Source of the DNA: Neurospora crassa OR74A
Lineage: Eukaryota; Ascomycota; Sordariomycetes; Sordariales; Sordariaceae
Assembly (NCBI RefSeq): GCF_000182925.2
Contig: NC_026504.1
Coordinates: forward strand, 3,720,001-3,784,000
Length of the DNA stretch: 64,000 nt
Direction of reading: 5' to 3'
Part shown: positions 21,502-33,426 of the stretch, one piece after another
How positions within the stretch are numbered: the first letter of the stretch is position 1
Layout of the letters: every line of letters starts with the position of its first letter
Position numbers and translations under genes: made by a program
The notes under the pieces: generated by a model
What the model was told of the DNA's origin: nothing
Seen by the model: only the letters and a program-made list of their open reading frames with translations
Database searches by the model: none

Positions 21502-22372
21502 ATGGTGAGCACACACCTCCCGTCCGAGACATCCAATCGCACTCCGCCGCCGGGGACAAGGAAGCGCCGGAAAGAGGGAGCTACATACTGTGGCAGCATT
21601 GCGTAGCTATCGGAAGCCTAGCAATTGCGCTGTAGAACCTCTGGCTAGCACCGGCCCAACTGAACATTCGGCGGCAAGCACCACGACAAGTGCAATTGGC
21701 GCCGAACATGCAAGACGATATCATGAAACCAAACTGTCGACTAACGCGTTATTGTTGTCGTCACCGCAGGCCACTACCGTCCGCTCCGTCAAGTCCCTCA
21801 TCCCCCTCCTTGACCGCGTCCTCGTCCAGCGCGTCAAGGCCGAGGCCAAGACTGCCTCCGGCATCTTCCTTCCCGAGTCCTCCGTTAAGGACCTCAACGA
21901 GGCCAAGGTTCTCGCTGTTGGCCCCGGTGCCCTCGACAAGGACGGCAAGCGTCTCCCCATGGGTGTCAACGCTGGCGACCGCGTTCTTATCCCTCAGGTA
22001 CGTTAGAGGGCCACCAATGCGCTACACACAATGCCGGTGCAGAGCAGACGGGCGGTTACAGATTAAGGTTATCTGTCCGTAACACCCGGATGCAACGCAT
22101 GCATGCATGGGCTGTTGTATAAAGAGGAAAGAAGAGAGGAATATGGATACTAACGCGCTCTTTGACAGTACGGCGGTTCCCCTGTCAAGGTTGGCGAGGA
22201 GGAGTACACCCTCTTCCGCGATAGCGAGTAAGTTACACCACACACCACAGATTCTGTCCCTGATTGGAGGGGGGAGGGAAACTATTCCCGGCCGGCCTAT
22301 GCAAACATACAGGAAGAGCCGGTTACTGACATATGTCTCTTCGATAGGATCCTTGCCAAGATCGCCGAGTAA
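21502..22372 (+). CDS. hsp10: Mitochondrial 10-kDa chaperonin (Hsp10/GroES)
   Basis: Four exons, 21502..21504, 21770..21997, 22169..22227 and 22348..22372, give 104 residues. Exon 1 holds only the start codon, followed by a 265-nt intron with a GTGAGC donor. The protein has the whole GroES fold: SLIPLLDRVLVQRVKAEAKT leading to the mobile loop TASGIFLPESS, which contacts Hsp60, then AKVLAVGPGA, VNAGDRVLIPQYGGSPVKVG and the end EEYTLFRDSEILAKIAE. It caps Hsp60 in the mitochondrial matrix and aids folding of imported proteins; the N-terminus doubles as a non-cleaved targeting signal in this family. No substitution at key positions is seen. Confidence 0.96.
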
Positions 22373-23248
22373 ACCTCGTTGAGCCAGCATAAAACCCAAA
22401 AAGCAAAATATAAAGGATACCCTCTCATGATTCTTATGACATTATCAAAAGTGTACCAATATGTAATGTACCAATAGAAACCAGCATTGAACAACAGCTA
22501 AACGGACAGGTTGGCATACTTGACACGAAAACGTGGGCATGAGGTGGTGGTGCACGGCATTTATCGCTTGATCATGGTTTGGTTATTGAAAATGACACCT
22601 CAACTCACCTCATTCTTGTGACAGTTAACTTGAAGCGAGAGGAAAGATATCGGGATGTCAGTTGTCCTCAATCAACTCCTCACATCACAGTTCGTCCGAA
22701 TTTCCGGCTCAGAATACGATAGCTTCACCCGATCTCTAGTTTCAGATCAAACAGTGTTCCTCACTCCTCTGGTCTTGGTCCTCGGTTTCCGTCTCATAAT
22801 CCTTGGTGCTGCCGGTTTGGTGGGGTTCAGACCTGAAAAACTAGACGAGACGAGACGAGATGTGGCTGATACATACTTCTACTGTTATCCATGGAACAAC
22901 GAGCAAGCGAGCTGTCGTGGGTTGATCAAGCAGAAATATCAGTTAACACGAGCGTCTCCTGTCCCGTACATCTGTCTCGTTCAATTCGTGCTTGACAACA
23001 TCAGACAAGCAAAGAGAAGGGATATACAAAGACAGCGTCAGTGTAGCACGTTATCGCAAACGGGCAGGGCCGGTGAGCGCTGCGCCGGCGGTAGGCGTGA
23101 TTTGGTTCCTGATCTTACCCCAGTGGAATCCGAATGACAAGGGACGGGAGGAGAAAGTCGAAGAGTGAGCCAAAACCAACACGGAACCAACAGCAACATA
23201 GGAAAATCAACAAAGGCACCACTTCAGCAGCAAGCAGTTAGTTAGTCA
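22373..23248. other. Intergenic region next to the transposon block
   Basis: A 160-codon frame (22655..23137, +) has a hydrophobic patch near its middle but no recognised motif, and its opposite strand is no better. I cannot call a gene. The region is not RIP-mutated and ends at the CACAC target duplication. Confidence 0.35.
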
Positions 23249-23253
23249 CACAC
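23249..23253 (+). repeat. Left 5-bp target-site duplication (CACAC) of the copia element
   Basis: CACAC abuts the LTR start at 23254 and recurs at 49925-49929 right after the 3' LTR. Five base pairs is the usual Ty1/copia duplication length. The sequence is simple, so a chance match is possible. Confidence 0.7.
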
Positions 23254-23405
23254 TGTTGTGGTGTGGTATGGAGCGCCCAGACTGCCATTCACTGGCATTG
23301 GGCCTGCCCGAATTGCTCGGTCACATGTGGGCCATTAGGGCGCCACCACTATATATTTTAGCCCTCCACAGTTCTTTTCCTTTCTCGTTCTTAGCTTAGC
23401 ACAAT
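23254..23405 (+). mobile_element. Copia 5' LTR, left part (interrupted)
   Basis: The 152 bp beginning TGTTGTGGTGTGG match the first part of the 3' LTR at 49740 across their length. They share CGAATTG, TATATATTTTAGCCCTC, a TATATAT box and the pyrimidine-rich TTCTTTTCCTTTCTCGTTC. Differences are nearly all CpA/TpG to TpA in the 3' copy. Similarity stops at AGCACAAT (23398-23405) and resumes at 43451, so this LTR was split by a later insertion. Confidence 0.88.
23398..23405 (+). repeat. 8-bp target-site duplication AGCACAAT, left copy
   Basis: The same eight bases occur at 43451-43458. Joining the LTR pieces through one copy rebuilds a contiguous 183-bp LTR that aligns with the 185-bp 3' LTR. 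This identifies the duplication made by the nested insertion. Confidence 0.85.
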
Positions 23406-24699
23406 TAGTCTCAGTCAGACCCACTAACCTCCAAAACCACCCCACCCCACCCGTTTCTGCAGTAGCAGGTCTAAGCCAATTTTGAATATTTCGGCCGTTA
23501 ACCGCTATAGGGCCCAACTATTGCAATTAAATTCTGCTCTAATTAGAATTAAAATATACCTTAATTCTAATTATTTACTCTTATTAGAACGAAACCCCTA
23601 AAATCGCAATACGTAATACATCCGTTTTCGTTCTCTACGACTCTAATTAGAGTAAAACCCCTAAAGTTGCAATATGTAATTTATCCGTTTTTGTTTATTA
23701 TAACTCCGATTAGAGTAATATATATAGACCTACGACGTTTAATTTACTTAATATAATTTACTATTCGTTCTAGGAAACGGCCGTTCTAACTTTACCTAAT
23801 AACCCTTCTACGCTTGTATCTAATTCGCCCTTCCTTTCGTTTAAATTTAGTATTTTCCCGAATATTCTAATTATAGTAATATATTTGATTCGTACGTATT
23901 TAAACCCTAGGGCTTTAATTCCAACTCCTTACTATAGCCCCCCAACCTCCCCGAACCCAATCGAATATAGCTTACTACTATAAAATTAGAGTAATTTAGG
24001 CGTTATTAATTAAAATTAATACTTCGCTCGTTTTATTTAAGAGTATTAGGTATATTTATATCCTAGGGGGATATTAAAACCCTTTATTCGTAGTTAAATT
24101 AAAATAATTTAAAGTAATAACCGGCTATCGAAATTCTATATTAAGTAACTTATTAATACGCTATATAATAATTATATATATAAAATTCTCTATTATAGTA
24201 ATATTATAATATATTTTAATAATAAGGGTAATTTATATAATATAAAGAACTTCTATTAGGAATTAATATCTCTCTCTAAATATATCGACCTATTTTTATT
24301 TTTTACGAAGTTTAGTACCTCTTCTACTCTATAGGGGGACTAGCTATATAATATCGCGGATCTATACGATATACAATAAATTACATCGGCTATTAAGCAA
24401 TATATTAATAGCCTACCTAAATATACGTTTAAATTATATTCGCTTCTTATAAGTTTAATACAATATACTTACACCTATAAAAAAACGTAGGGATTATAAA
24501 TTTATTATAGCGACTATATTTCGCCTATAATATATATAATCTTAATTATTATTATATATATCGTCGCCCCTAGTAAATCCGATTTCTTTTTGCAAATTAT
24601 AGGTTTATATTTGCGTACTAACAGCGTTGCTAAGTATATCCAAAATACTTTATCTATTTTTAGTATTTATATATTTTATATTAAAATTATAATAATAAT

Positions 24700-26515
24700 T
24701 AAAACTCTTACAATTTCTATAATAGTTAGTACCGTCGATTATTTGTTTTATAATTTATATTAACGCTTTTAGGCTAACTTTAAACGTATTATTTCTAACC
24801 CTACTCTTATTATTATATATAATAACTATAACTATTTAAATATAATTTAGAATTTAGGTACTAGTTGATAGGATATAATACGTAACTTTACAATTTATTT
24901 ATTAATAAATAATTTTAATATTTAAGGCCTATTCCGATTTAACTAATTTCGGTTTACTATTCCCTTCCGACTGTATTGGGTTATCCCGGCTTTCGTACAA
25001 ACGCTACAATTATTTCGCCCTACTATAAACTATTTAATTATAAAGAAATTAAAGTCCCTCTTTCCGTTTATCGGCGAATAAGGTTTTTTTCCCGCTTATT
25101 GCTTCCTTAAAGTTAAATAATATTATATACTTAAAAGCTATATTCTTTAAACGCTTGCTATTAACGAAAACGAAGGTGAATTCGCCGGTATCTATTATTT
25201 GTACGATAAATTATTTTTTAATTTATTTAGTATAAATTAGATGTAGTTTAGCGATAGGCTTTTCTTTATTTACGGTAATTAAAAGACGATATTATATATT
25301 TGTAAGATTATATTAGTATAGTTAGAGGTATAGAGTATATATAATTATAAGTAGTAGATAATCTTTATCCCTATATTCTTCTATATTAAAATAAATTTCG
25401 TTAATTTAATTTTTTAATACTTTTAGCCTCTTATAGAGTAAGATACTTACGGCCTTAAGAGGGCTAAAAAAGTAAAATAATTTAAAACTAAATTCTATTA
25501 TAAATCGAGACTCCTTTATAATATATTTCATTTTAGAATTCTTATTTTTTTAATATAGAATCTCATTAATAATAGGTTCCTAGATCCTACTACACTTAGT
25601 TAGGATAGTATCGAAGCTATTATCGCGGCTGCCTTTTAAGTTAATAGAATTACTTATTTATCTATATAATTTAATTATATTTATAATAAAGTTTTTACCT
25701 TATAGGGATATACTAATAAATACCCGGGGGGTAATAATAATTATATTAATATACGATTTTGTAGCGTTTATTAATACTTGTATATTATTCGGCTATTATT
25801 TATTCTTACTTATATTATCCAATTTAGCAATTATAGGATACTTTAGTAGATCGTTAATTACTTGCTACTTTTCTTCTATAGTAGAAAGAGTACTAATTAT
25901 AGGCCTGAGATACTCTATTTCTCGTAGCTCCTTCGACCCGAAATTACTAATTTAGAATTATCTAATACTATTTTAAGGTTTAAATTAGTACAATATACTA
26001 TAACTAGTAACTAGTAGAAAGAGATCGATTTAATAATAGAGTATATTAATTATTCGTTTACCCTAAATATTAAATACTATAAGAATTCAATATACAATAT
26101 TAAATTAATTTTTATAGAACTATTAACTATCGGGCCTCTTATTATAACTATTCGTAGGGGGGTTAAATTAAAATTCGGGCGACCTAGTAGTAGTAGATAT
26201 ACTAATTTATTAGCTGATATTAATATTATTAATTATATATATACGATATATAGGAATAGGTTTATATCGCAATACTATAGACCCTCAAACCCAAATGATT
26301 TTAATACGCTAGATTTATAGTATAATAGTTTATTTAAATTATTTTCGGGTGCCCTTTAATAATTTAATTTTAAGGAAGTTCGGCTAGAAAAGGGGGAAGA
26401 CTACGAATATTTTAGTCTATTTAATTACGAAGATGACGATTTTATTATTATTAATAGTTGGGGTAATAGAGTATTTGAAACGTTCGATTTAAGGGACGAA
26501 AGTGATAGCGGGTAA
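24700..26515 (+). pseudogene. Decayed DUF6589-like gene
   Basis: One frame ending at TAA 26513-26515 can be followed back to about 24.7 kb with stops that are almost all TAA/TAG, as expected when CAA, CAG and TGG suffer RIP; one TGA occurs near 24867. Around 24820-24890 it reads IIIYNNYNYLN... then DIIRNFT, close to the YDN-x-N...RN-x-T pattern I associate with DUF6589. Near 25265 it reads FFIYGNQKT, which fits GDQ-T after GAT to AAT, then FIPIFFYIKINF (an FH-K-NF pattern). Near 26025 KEIDLIIEYIN fits the C-terminal part of that family. The tail is acidic (NYEDDDF...DESDSG). DUF6589 is a fungal family without an established function to my knowledge. The call rests on remembered patterns, not a search. 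Confidence 0.5.
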
Positions 26516-27078
26516 ATTTAAATAATAATTATATTAAACTCTATTAGGATTAGTATTTTATAGTAGTTTATTTAATTAGTAGCCTATAATATAAAGTTTC
26601 TATACAGCTTTACTATTACGTCCTAAAAGTATTTAGTAACCTTCGCTCTAATTAGAGTCGATAGGTAAAGTTATATAATTGGACCTATATTTTATAATAT
26701 TTGTGTACTATTAATCCTTAATATAATTGCTATTTAAAGTATTACTTATATACTAAGTATACGGATAGCTATTGTACCCTATTATATATAATTAACCTTA
26801 CAATTTATAGGCTATATCCGAATTATTAGGATTTTTAAATCGGTAGCCTACCTATAACTTTCGCTCTAATTCGAATTATAAAGCTATACTATAAATAGCT
26901 AATATAGTTACTATTTAATTAAATTTCCTAAATTACCCTTTCCTAACCTTTACTTTAATTAGAATTTATTTTGTACAATTAATAAATACTCTAATTAAAC
27001 TCTATTTTATACGGTAGGTAGGTATAGTAAACGCACTAATTAATTATATAACATATAATTTATATCCTAATCGGGTTA

Positions 27079-27178
27079 NNNNNNNNNNNNNNNNNNNNNN
27101 NNNNNNNNNNNNNNNNNNNNNNNNNNNNNNNNNNNNNNNNNNNNNNNNNNNNNNNNNNNNNNNNNNNNNNNNNNNNNN
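27079..27178. other. Assembly gap (100 N)
   Basis: Exactly 100 N, the usual placeholder for a gap of unknown size. TCGGGTTA on the left and TCGGTTAG on the right suggest the gap may hide a repeat or an overlap. Confidence 0.99.
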
Positions 27179-27957
27179 TCGGTTAGTCGGCAATCCCTTA
27201 CAAGTAGAAGCGTAAAAATTACTAATATTATTAGTATAGGGAAGGGATAATCCTCGGGTAGAGCTAAGCTTAAAGCTATATTTAAAGCTAGTAGGGACAA
27301 CCTCAACGACTTCGCTATTAAAAATTAGAACCCGCTAATACTATATACAATTATTAAATTAATAGACCTTAGTTTTTTATAAACCTTATTATACCCTAAC
27401 CTAAACTAATATAAAGATAAGAAGAAATATAGTAATAGTTACCCTAAATATAGAGGTTCTATTTTAGTCCGAAACTACTACCTACCCGCCGCTAAGTATT
27501 ATAATTTGGACCATATACGCACCATCTTACTTAATATTCTAACTTAATTATTAAATACTAAATTCGACGTTATTAATTAAAAACCTAAGCCTTTCTAAGG
27601 GTATATTAATTTAAGTACTATATAGGCTAAGAGTATACGAATCCCCGGCTAGCAATTTATATATTAGTAGAATATCGATTCGAAATATAATAGGGCGGAC
27701 GCAATTTCCTTCTTAGGGTATTCTAACGCTATAATATTTAATTAATATTATAATTATAATTATAAATTTTTCTAATGCCTCCTTTCGCTTTCATTAGAAT
27801 AAATAATTATATTATTATTAGAATAAAATCAATTATATAAATTAAAATTCCCAACTCTAATTAGAACGAAACCAACCTATAAAATTGCTACCCGCTATAT
27901 ATATCTATCCCTATACCTACTATATAAGCCCTTTAATATACTATTACTAATTATTTT

Positions 27958-29223
27958 ATAGTAGCCGATTAGTTCGGGCTATTAACCTACTTCAAAAGGC
28001 CATATAATATTTAGAATTAGGTAAGTATCAAATTTACCGATATATATATTATATAGAAGAAGTATATTAAATCGCTCTACAATTCCTCTTAATATATATA
28101 TATAATATATATTATTAAGAGGGCTAAAATATCCTCCTTTTTACTCTACGCTATAGCCGTCCGGCGCAGAGATTTGGTATTACTTAGTATAACGGACGAA
28201 ATAAAACTAAACGAGGTTATAATTCTCGAATCGATTTACGCGACTCTTTTTATTACGCTCCGTTATTATTCGATATATCTAAAATACTAAGGCCCACTAC
28301 GCTTCTTGAAACATATTAAAGAGGACAGCGTCATTTTATATAACAGCTACTATACCAATAATTAGGTACGAATCTTCTAGATATTTATATACTTTAATAC
28401 GCGCCGATATAGTAATATTACGCTAGGTTCGACGCGTATTACTATTAAAGAGGAGGATATTCTTAAGCTATATATCTTCCCCGTTAATAAGGAGACTTCT
28501 TTAGTAAAGTAGGATAGTAAATTCCTATATAATATTCAATCCTTGTAAGCCCTTTAACTTACTAATATTATTTATAAGGATTATTGTAGATTAATTATAG
28601 TAAATATTTATAAATTAATTAAAAAGGAATTAAAGAGGTTCGGCCGTTTAAATCCGATAGTAGTAAAGATATATATTTGTAATACGTTCCTTATTATAAA
28701 TAATATATATTTTAAAATTATATTTAATATTAAATTAGATCGTTATAATATTAAAGACCTTACTATAGTTAGTACCTATTTTAGCAAAGATCTAGCGTTA
28801 CATTTCAATATACGTACGCTATTTACCTATATTAAGGATTTTAAAACTTAGTAGTAATTAGCTTGTATAATACTTCTGTTTTGGGATGTTGAGCGGTTTT
28901 TACTATTTTATTATAATAAAAATACCCTTATTTACATAAATTATCTAATAGCCGTAAGCGATATAGTTGACCGATTTACCTAATATATTTAAATACCCAA
29001 TAATATTTAGGAAACTACTTAGGAGAAAATTAAGAGTAATATTGCAGTTGGAATAACTATTAAGGGTTTAGTATAATAAAAGTACCTATTAGTAAAGAAA
29101 TTTACCGATTTTAATTTTATTCTCGGAAGTACCTGTACTTTTAGGTATAAAGTTACTAAACTAGTACTAGAGGAATCTCTTTAGCTATTCAACTATAAAG
29201 CTTATATAGATTAGTACGATTAA
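27958..29223 (+). pseudogene. Decayed reading frame B, ~421 codons
   Basis: A single frame runs from ATA at 27958, which may be an ATG changed by RIP, to TAA at 29221-29223. Its internal stops are TAA/TAG only, with none being TGA. A TATATAAG sequence lies about 35 bp upstream. Readable pieces include ITDEIKLNEVIILESIYATL and LKLYIFPVNKETSLVK. I do not recognise the family. Palindrome clusters at about 27855 and 29313 bracket it. Confidence 0.5.
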
Positions 29224-29467
29224 ATAAATTAGAAAATTAATAGGATTAATTTATAATACCTACTCCCTTATTAAATCGTAAGTAAATCCAAATTAATATT
29301 ATATCCTCCCCTTTCGCTCTAACTAGAATTAATCCTATTTACTCTAGTTAAAGCGAAATTTAACCTATATTTTTCGTATTCTAACTAGAGTAAGACTAAA
29401 AATTAATTAATATACTATAAATATATATACTATTTATTATATATTTTATTCACCCTTATAAAGAATT

Positions 29468-30037
29468 ATATTAGTGAGTAAAGTAAATATTAGTAAGACG
29501 CTTATTTATAATATAATACTCCTTATAGAATACTATCGTTTTAAAGAATTAGAATATAAATAATAGCCCTTTAATACGTATCTAAATATTATTATTATAC
29601 TGTTTGGGCTAGTCCTTTAAATATTTATTAAATTTAATAATACTTTTAGTAATTTAATATTTTAAGTTTGGTTTAATATTATTAGTAGCGTACCCAAAGA
29701 CGACCCGTATAGAGCGAAGACGCTTACGTAGGACCGCTTTAATTATTTAATAGAGGAATAGGCCGAATGGAAGTATTCCGCCAATACCGTTAGAAACGTT
29801 GTTATATACTCGTACTCTATTATTATTATACATTAGAGTAAGAATAAACCTAAAATTAATAGGCCTTTAGAATTTAATATACTTCCCCGTTCGTATAATA
29901 AGGTTATTAAGCGGAAACCCGGATAGCGTACTATAAATCCATTTAAAAGTAATATATAAAATATTATATACGAAGATGAAGATGTAGTAAATATAGATAC
30001 TATTATTAAGGACGAGGAATTTAAAGAGCCTAGTTAA
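29468..30037 (+). pseudogene. Decayed reading frame C, ~190 codons, acidic tail
   Basis: The frame ends at TAA 30035-30037 and can be read back to about 29468 with only TAA/TAG stops. The C-terminal part is protein-like: basic patches (VIKRKPG), then an acidic tail EDEDVVNIDTIIKDEEFKEPS. The family is not recognised. It follows frame B on the same strand, with palindromes at about 29313-29390 and 30050 on either side. Confidence 0.45.
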
Positions 30038-31852
30038 TAAATTTTCCACTATAATTAGAGCAAAAGGTATAAATACTAATATATTACTTTTAGGAAGGAT
30101 AGAAGGCTATAGAGGTTGGAGCTCTAAATAACAATAGTAAAGGACCCAATATTTTAGGCCCTTATTCTAAATAAAGCTTAGTTCGTTCGAAATTGCAATT
30201 CGTTAGTATAGCGGGTAATATAGATTATCCCTACTGTAAATAGGTTAATTTATTCTATAACGCTTATATTAAATTGTATTACTAATATCCGGGTATTTAT
30301 TATTATATTCTAGGAGGGGGTAGGCCTATTTAAGGTCTTTACCCTATTTAGGGGTTAATATAACGTATTAGAGTTCTTTTATTTTAGAGATAAGGGTTCG
30401 TACGATTAGGGTAACCCCCTATATATTATTAACCCTATAATACTTAATACTACATATATTTAATTATATAAAATTAGCGAAGAGTAAGGTTATTAATAAT
30501 AGGTTCTATACCTTAGTATTTAAAATACGATTATTAATAATAGTAAAATTATTTATTAAGTTACAATAGAAATTCTTTAGGAAAATTATATTATTATTGT
30601 AAATAGGGGTATAATTACCCTACTACGCCTCTCTAATAGGATAATAATATACCCTTCCTCTAATATATTACTAATATTAATTTATTAAATCGAATTCGGG
30701 TACTACTATTAGCGGAAGGAAATTATCCGAATTATAAATAATCTTTTAAAAAATATATTTATAAATTTACTAAAGTATAAAATTGAGGATTTAATAATAC
30801 CCTACACTACCGATAAGGAGCGCTAAATCTCCTTAAACTTTACTTTTATCCACCTATTATAATTTTTCTTATATAATATTTATATATAGGCGTTAATATT
30901 TAAAGACGATATTATTAAATAGTAAATAGTAATATAAAGGTCCTACTTATTAGAGGGTATTTAAACTATAGAGTATTAGAAGGGTAATTAGGAAATATAT
31001 GTCCGGATTTTCGATAAGGTTTTGCGTAGTAAAGAAGAAGTAATATTAAGGGTTAAAACTATTAATAAATTAATTTAACTAAACTTCGACGGTAGGTTAT
31101 TTTATATATTTACTTATTTTACTATTAATATGCACCTTATATTACTAAATAACCAAGTAAATATAGTATATTAAGTATTTAGAGAGTCGCCCTTATTTAC
31201 GTAGATTATTCGAAAATATATTAAATTGTATAATAGCTAGAAAAGGGTACTAATAATTACTAATTCGCCCTAAATACAAATATAAATATAATTAATTTTT
31301 TACTTTTACTCTAATTAGAGATTGGATCTACTAACTCTAGTTAGAGCAAAACCTAGTAGGGTATTTACTAATTAATATAAAACGCTCTATACTATCCTAT
31401 ATAAAGTCGGTTTATATATAGAAATAATCTACTTTAATTAAACGTAAATTGAATATAGCTATATTATTACAATTTAGAACTAACTATATATAAATATTAA
31501 TATTCTTATATTTAATTCTAGCGTATATATAATTAGATTAAACCTTTATATAGTATATTATGTAAATATTAGGTTCGGCTATATATAGAATTAAAATACA
31601 ATTTTATAGTATATAGGGCGTCTTTATAGGATTAGTTAAAAAGAAAGCGTTTAATAGTATTTACTTACTATATATAATACTATTTATAATTAGATAGAAG
31701 AACGTACTTTCTACAAAATATATTCTACTTTTATTAGAGTAGCGTTTCTACCTATATACTAGTTCTAATTAGAGTAAAAGCTAATATTTATATAGTAGAT
31801 TTATAAGTTTGTTGCGAATTTAGGCTTAAAAATAATAAGTATTCCCCTTAAA

Positions 31853-32521
31853 ATGGGAAATAATTTTAGAACCCTATTTAAATATAAAGCTGCTAAATAT
31901 ACGTTATTATATCGGTTTAACCGGTATATGTAGGTCGTAGAACTACCTACTAGTATAGCTGCCTTCGATTCTGCTAGGGCCTTCTGTATTAGGGAGTACT
32001 ACTTTCTTTTAATTAAAGCGGTTATAGCTAACTTCGAAGTGAAGTATAATATCGATTGGACTATCTTAAATAAGAATTTTATATTAGTTAATCCTTTTTT
32101 TATTAATTAATTTAATTTATTACCTTTAGTAGACTATATTCTTTAAATTATATATAAAATCCTTAGTAGCCTAAATATAAATAGTTAGAAGGTTATAATT
32201 AATTGGTTCTCTAAATATCCTATTAGGGATTCGAAGGCCGAAGAGGCGCTACGGATTAAAAAAGTATAGGAATTTATTAATACTTACAAATAGTATATTT
32301 CTATTATAAAAGTAAGGGATAGTATAATAATTAATAAATTAAAGGAGTAATTTAATAACTTCCGGAAGAATTATTACCAAAGTAATAACGTTAGAATATT
32401 ATAAATATAGAAGGAGAAGTAAATTATATAGAGTAAAATACTAGTAGATTTTAGGGACAATAAGTTCAATTTAAATTACGACTTAATTAATACACTATTA
32501 TATAAATGTAAATTAAAATGA
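31853..32521 (+). pseudogene. Decayed reading frame D, 222 codons
   Basis: This frame runs from an intact ATG (31853) to TGA (32519-32521). All internal stops are TAG/TAA and fit former Gln or Trp codons. It reads MGNNFRTLFKYKAAKY at the start, then AAFDSARAFCIREYYFLLIK and a Lys/Gln-rich second half of coiled-coil character. The family is not recognised. Palindrome pairs lie on each side (31735-31776 and 32575-32620). Confidence 0.5.
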
Positions 32522-32748
32522 AAGTACGTTAATATTAATAATAAGTAAATTTCAATTTTATAGTATACCCTCTTTACTTTAATTAAAACGACCCCCTTTA
32601 TTCTAATTATAATAAAATTTAGTAGGGCTAAATTTAATATTTATTAATATTTTACAAACGTAGAGTAAAATATTCCCGCGCCGAGGCTTAATTTGAGAAT
32701 AGCCCTCCTTTTACCCTATTAAAACAATTATATAAATAACCTCCTTTT

Positions 32749-33426
32749 ATAGTACTAGCAGTTAGTACCTCGAATAATACTATTAGGAATAATATTATTT
32801 CTTTTAATAATAGTATAGTATTTTAGTATATTAATTCTTATAACCTATTCGCCGATTTTAATTATATTTAAATTAAGGATAATAATTTATCCGCCTTAAT
32901 TGAATATATTCCGAATATAGCCTTTAAAGAGATATTTAAAGAAATTACCTAATAAGCGTTCTATTATTTTATAATTATTAAAATAATAATTAACTAATAT
33001 AAGAATAACCCTATTATACTATTTATAATTACAGTATAAAGGTTCTATATTTCTACATTTATATTATACTAATAGTATTTTAACGAGGCTAATATTAACC
33101 TTATAGCCCTTTTAGGTTAGAAGTTTCCTTTTGCGTCCTTAGAATATATATGGAGTTTTTTAATTGTATAGGAAATTACTATTAAGGACGCTACTAAATT
33201 ACCCGGGGTTACTATATATTAAATATAATTAAAGAAATTAAATTTATAACTAGAGTTCTATCTATTATAGGTCGGCCTAAAGTAAATTAATTGTATAATA
33301 TCGGCGGACTATTTTTATAATTTACTGGCTAGTAATTAGACGATTCCTAATAATATAGATTTATAAAAATTAATTTTAGTATAGAATAATGTAATATTTA
33401 GTAATAATATTAATTTCAATAAATAA
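32749..33426 (+). pseudogene. Decayed reading frame E, ~226 codons
   Basis: One frame with TAA/TAG stops only runs from about ATA 32749 to TAA 33424-33426. Readable pieces include IEYIPNIAFKEIFKEI, FPFASLEYIWSFL and ATKLPGVTIY. The family is not recognised. It is on the same strand as frames A-D and is followed within 30 bp by a palindrome pair (33451-33535). Confidence 0.45.

Noticed and set aside
22655-23137. 160-codon + strand frame before the transposon block
   Set aside because: No motif, no plausible exon structure, and an alternative - strand reading is equally weak.
27076-27306. Open frame running into the N gap
   Set aside because: It is open only because N is translated as X; likewise 43233..43451.
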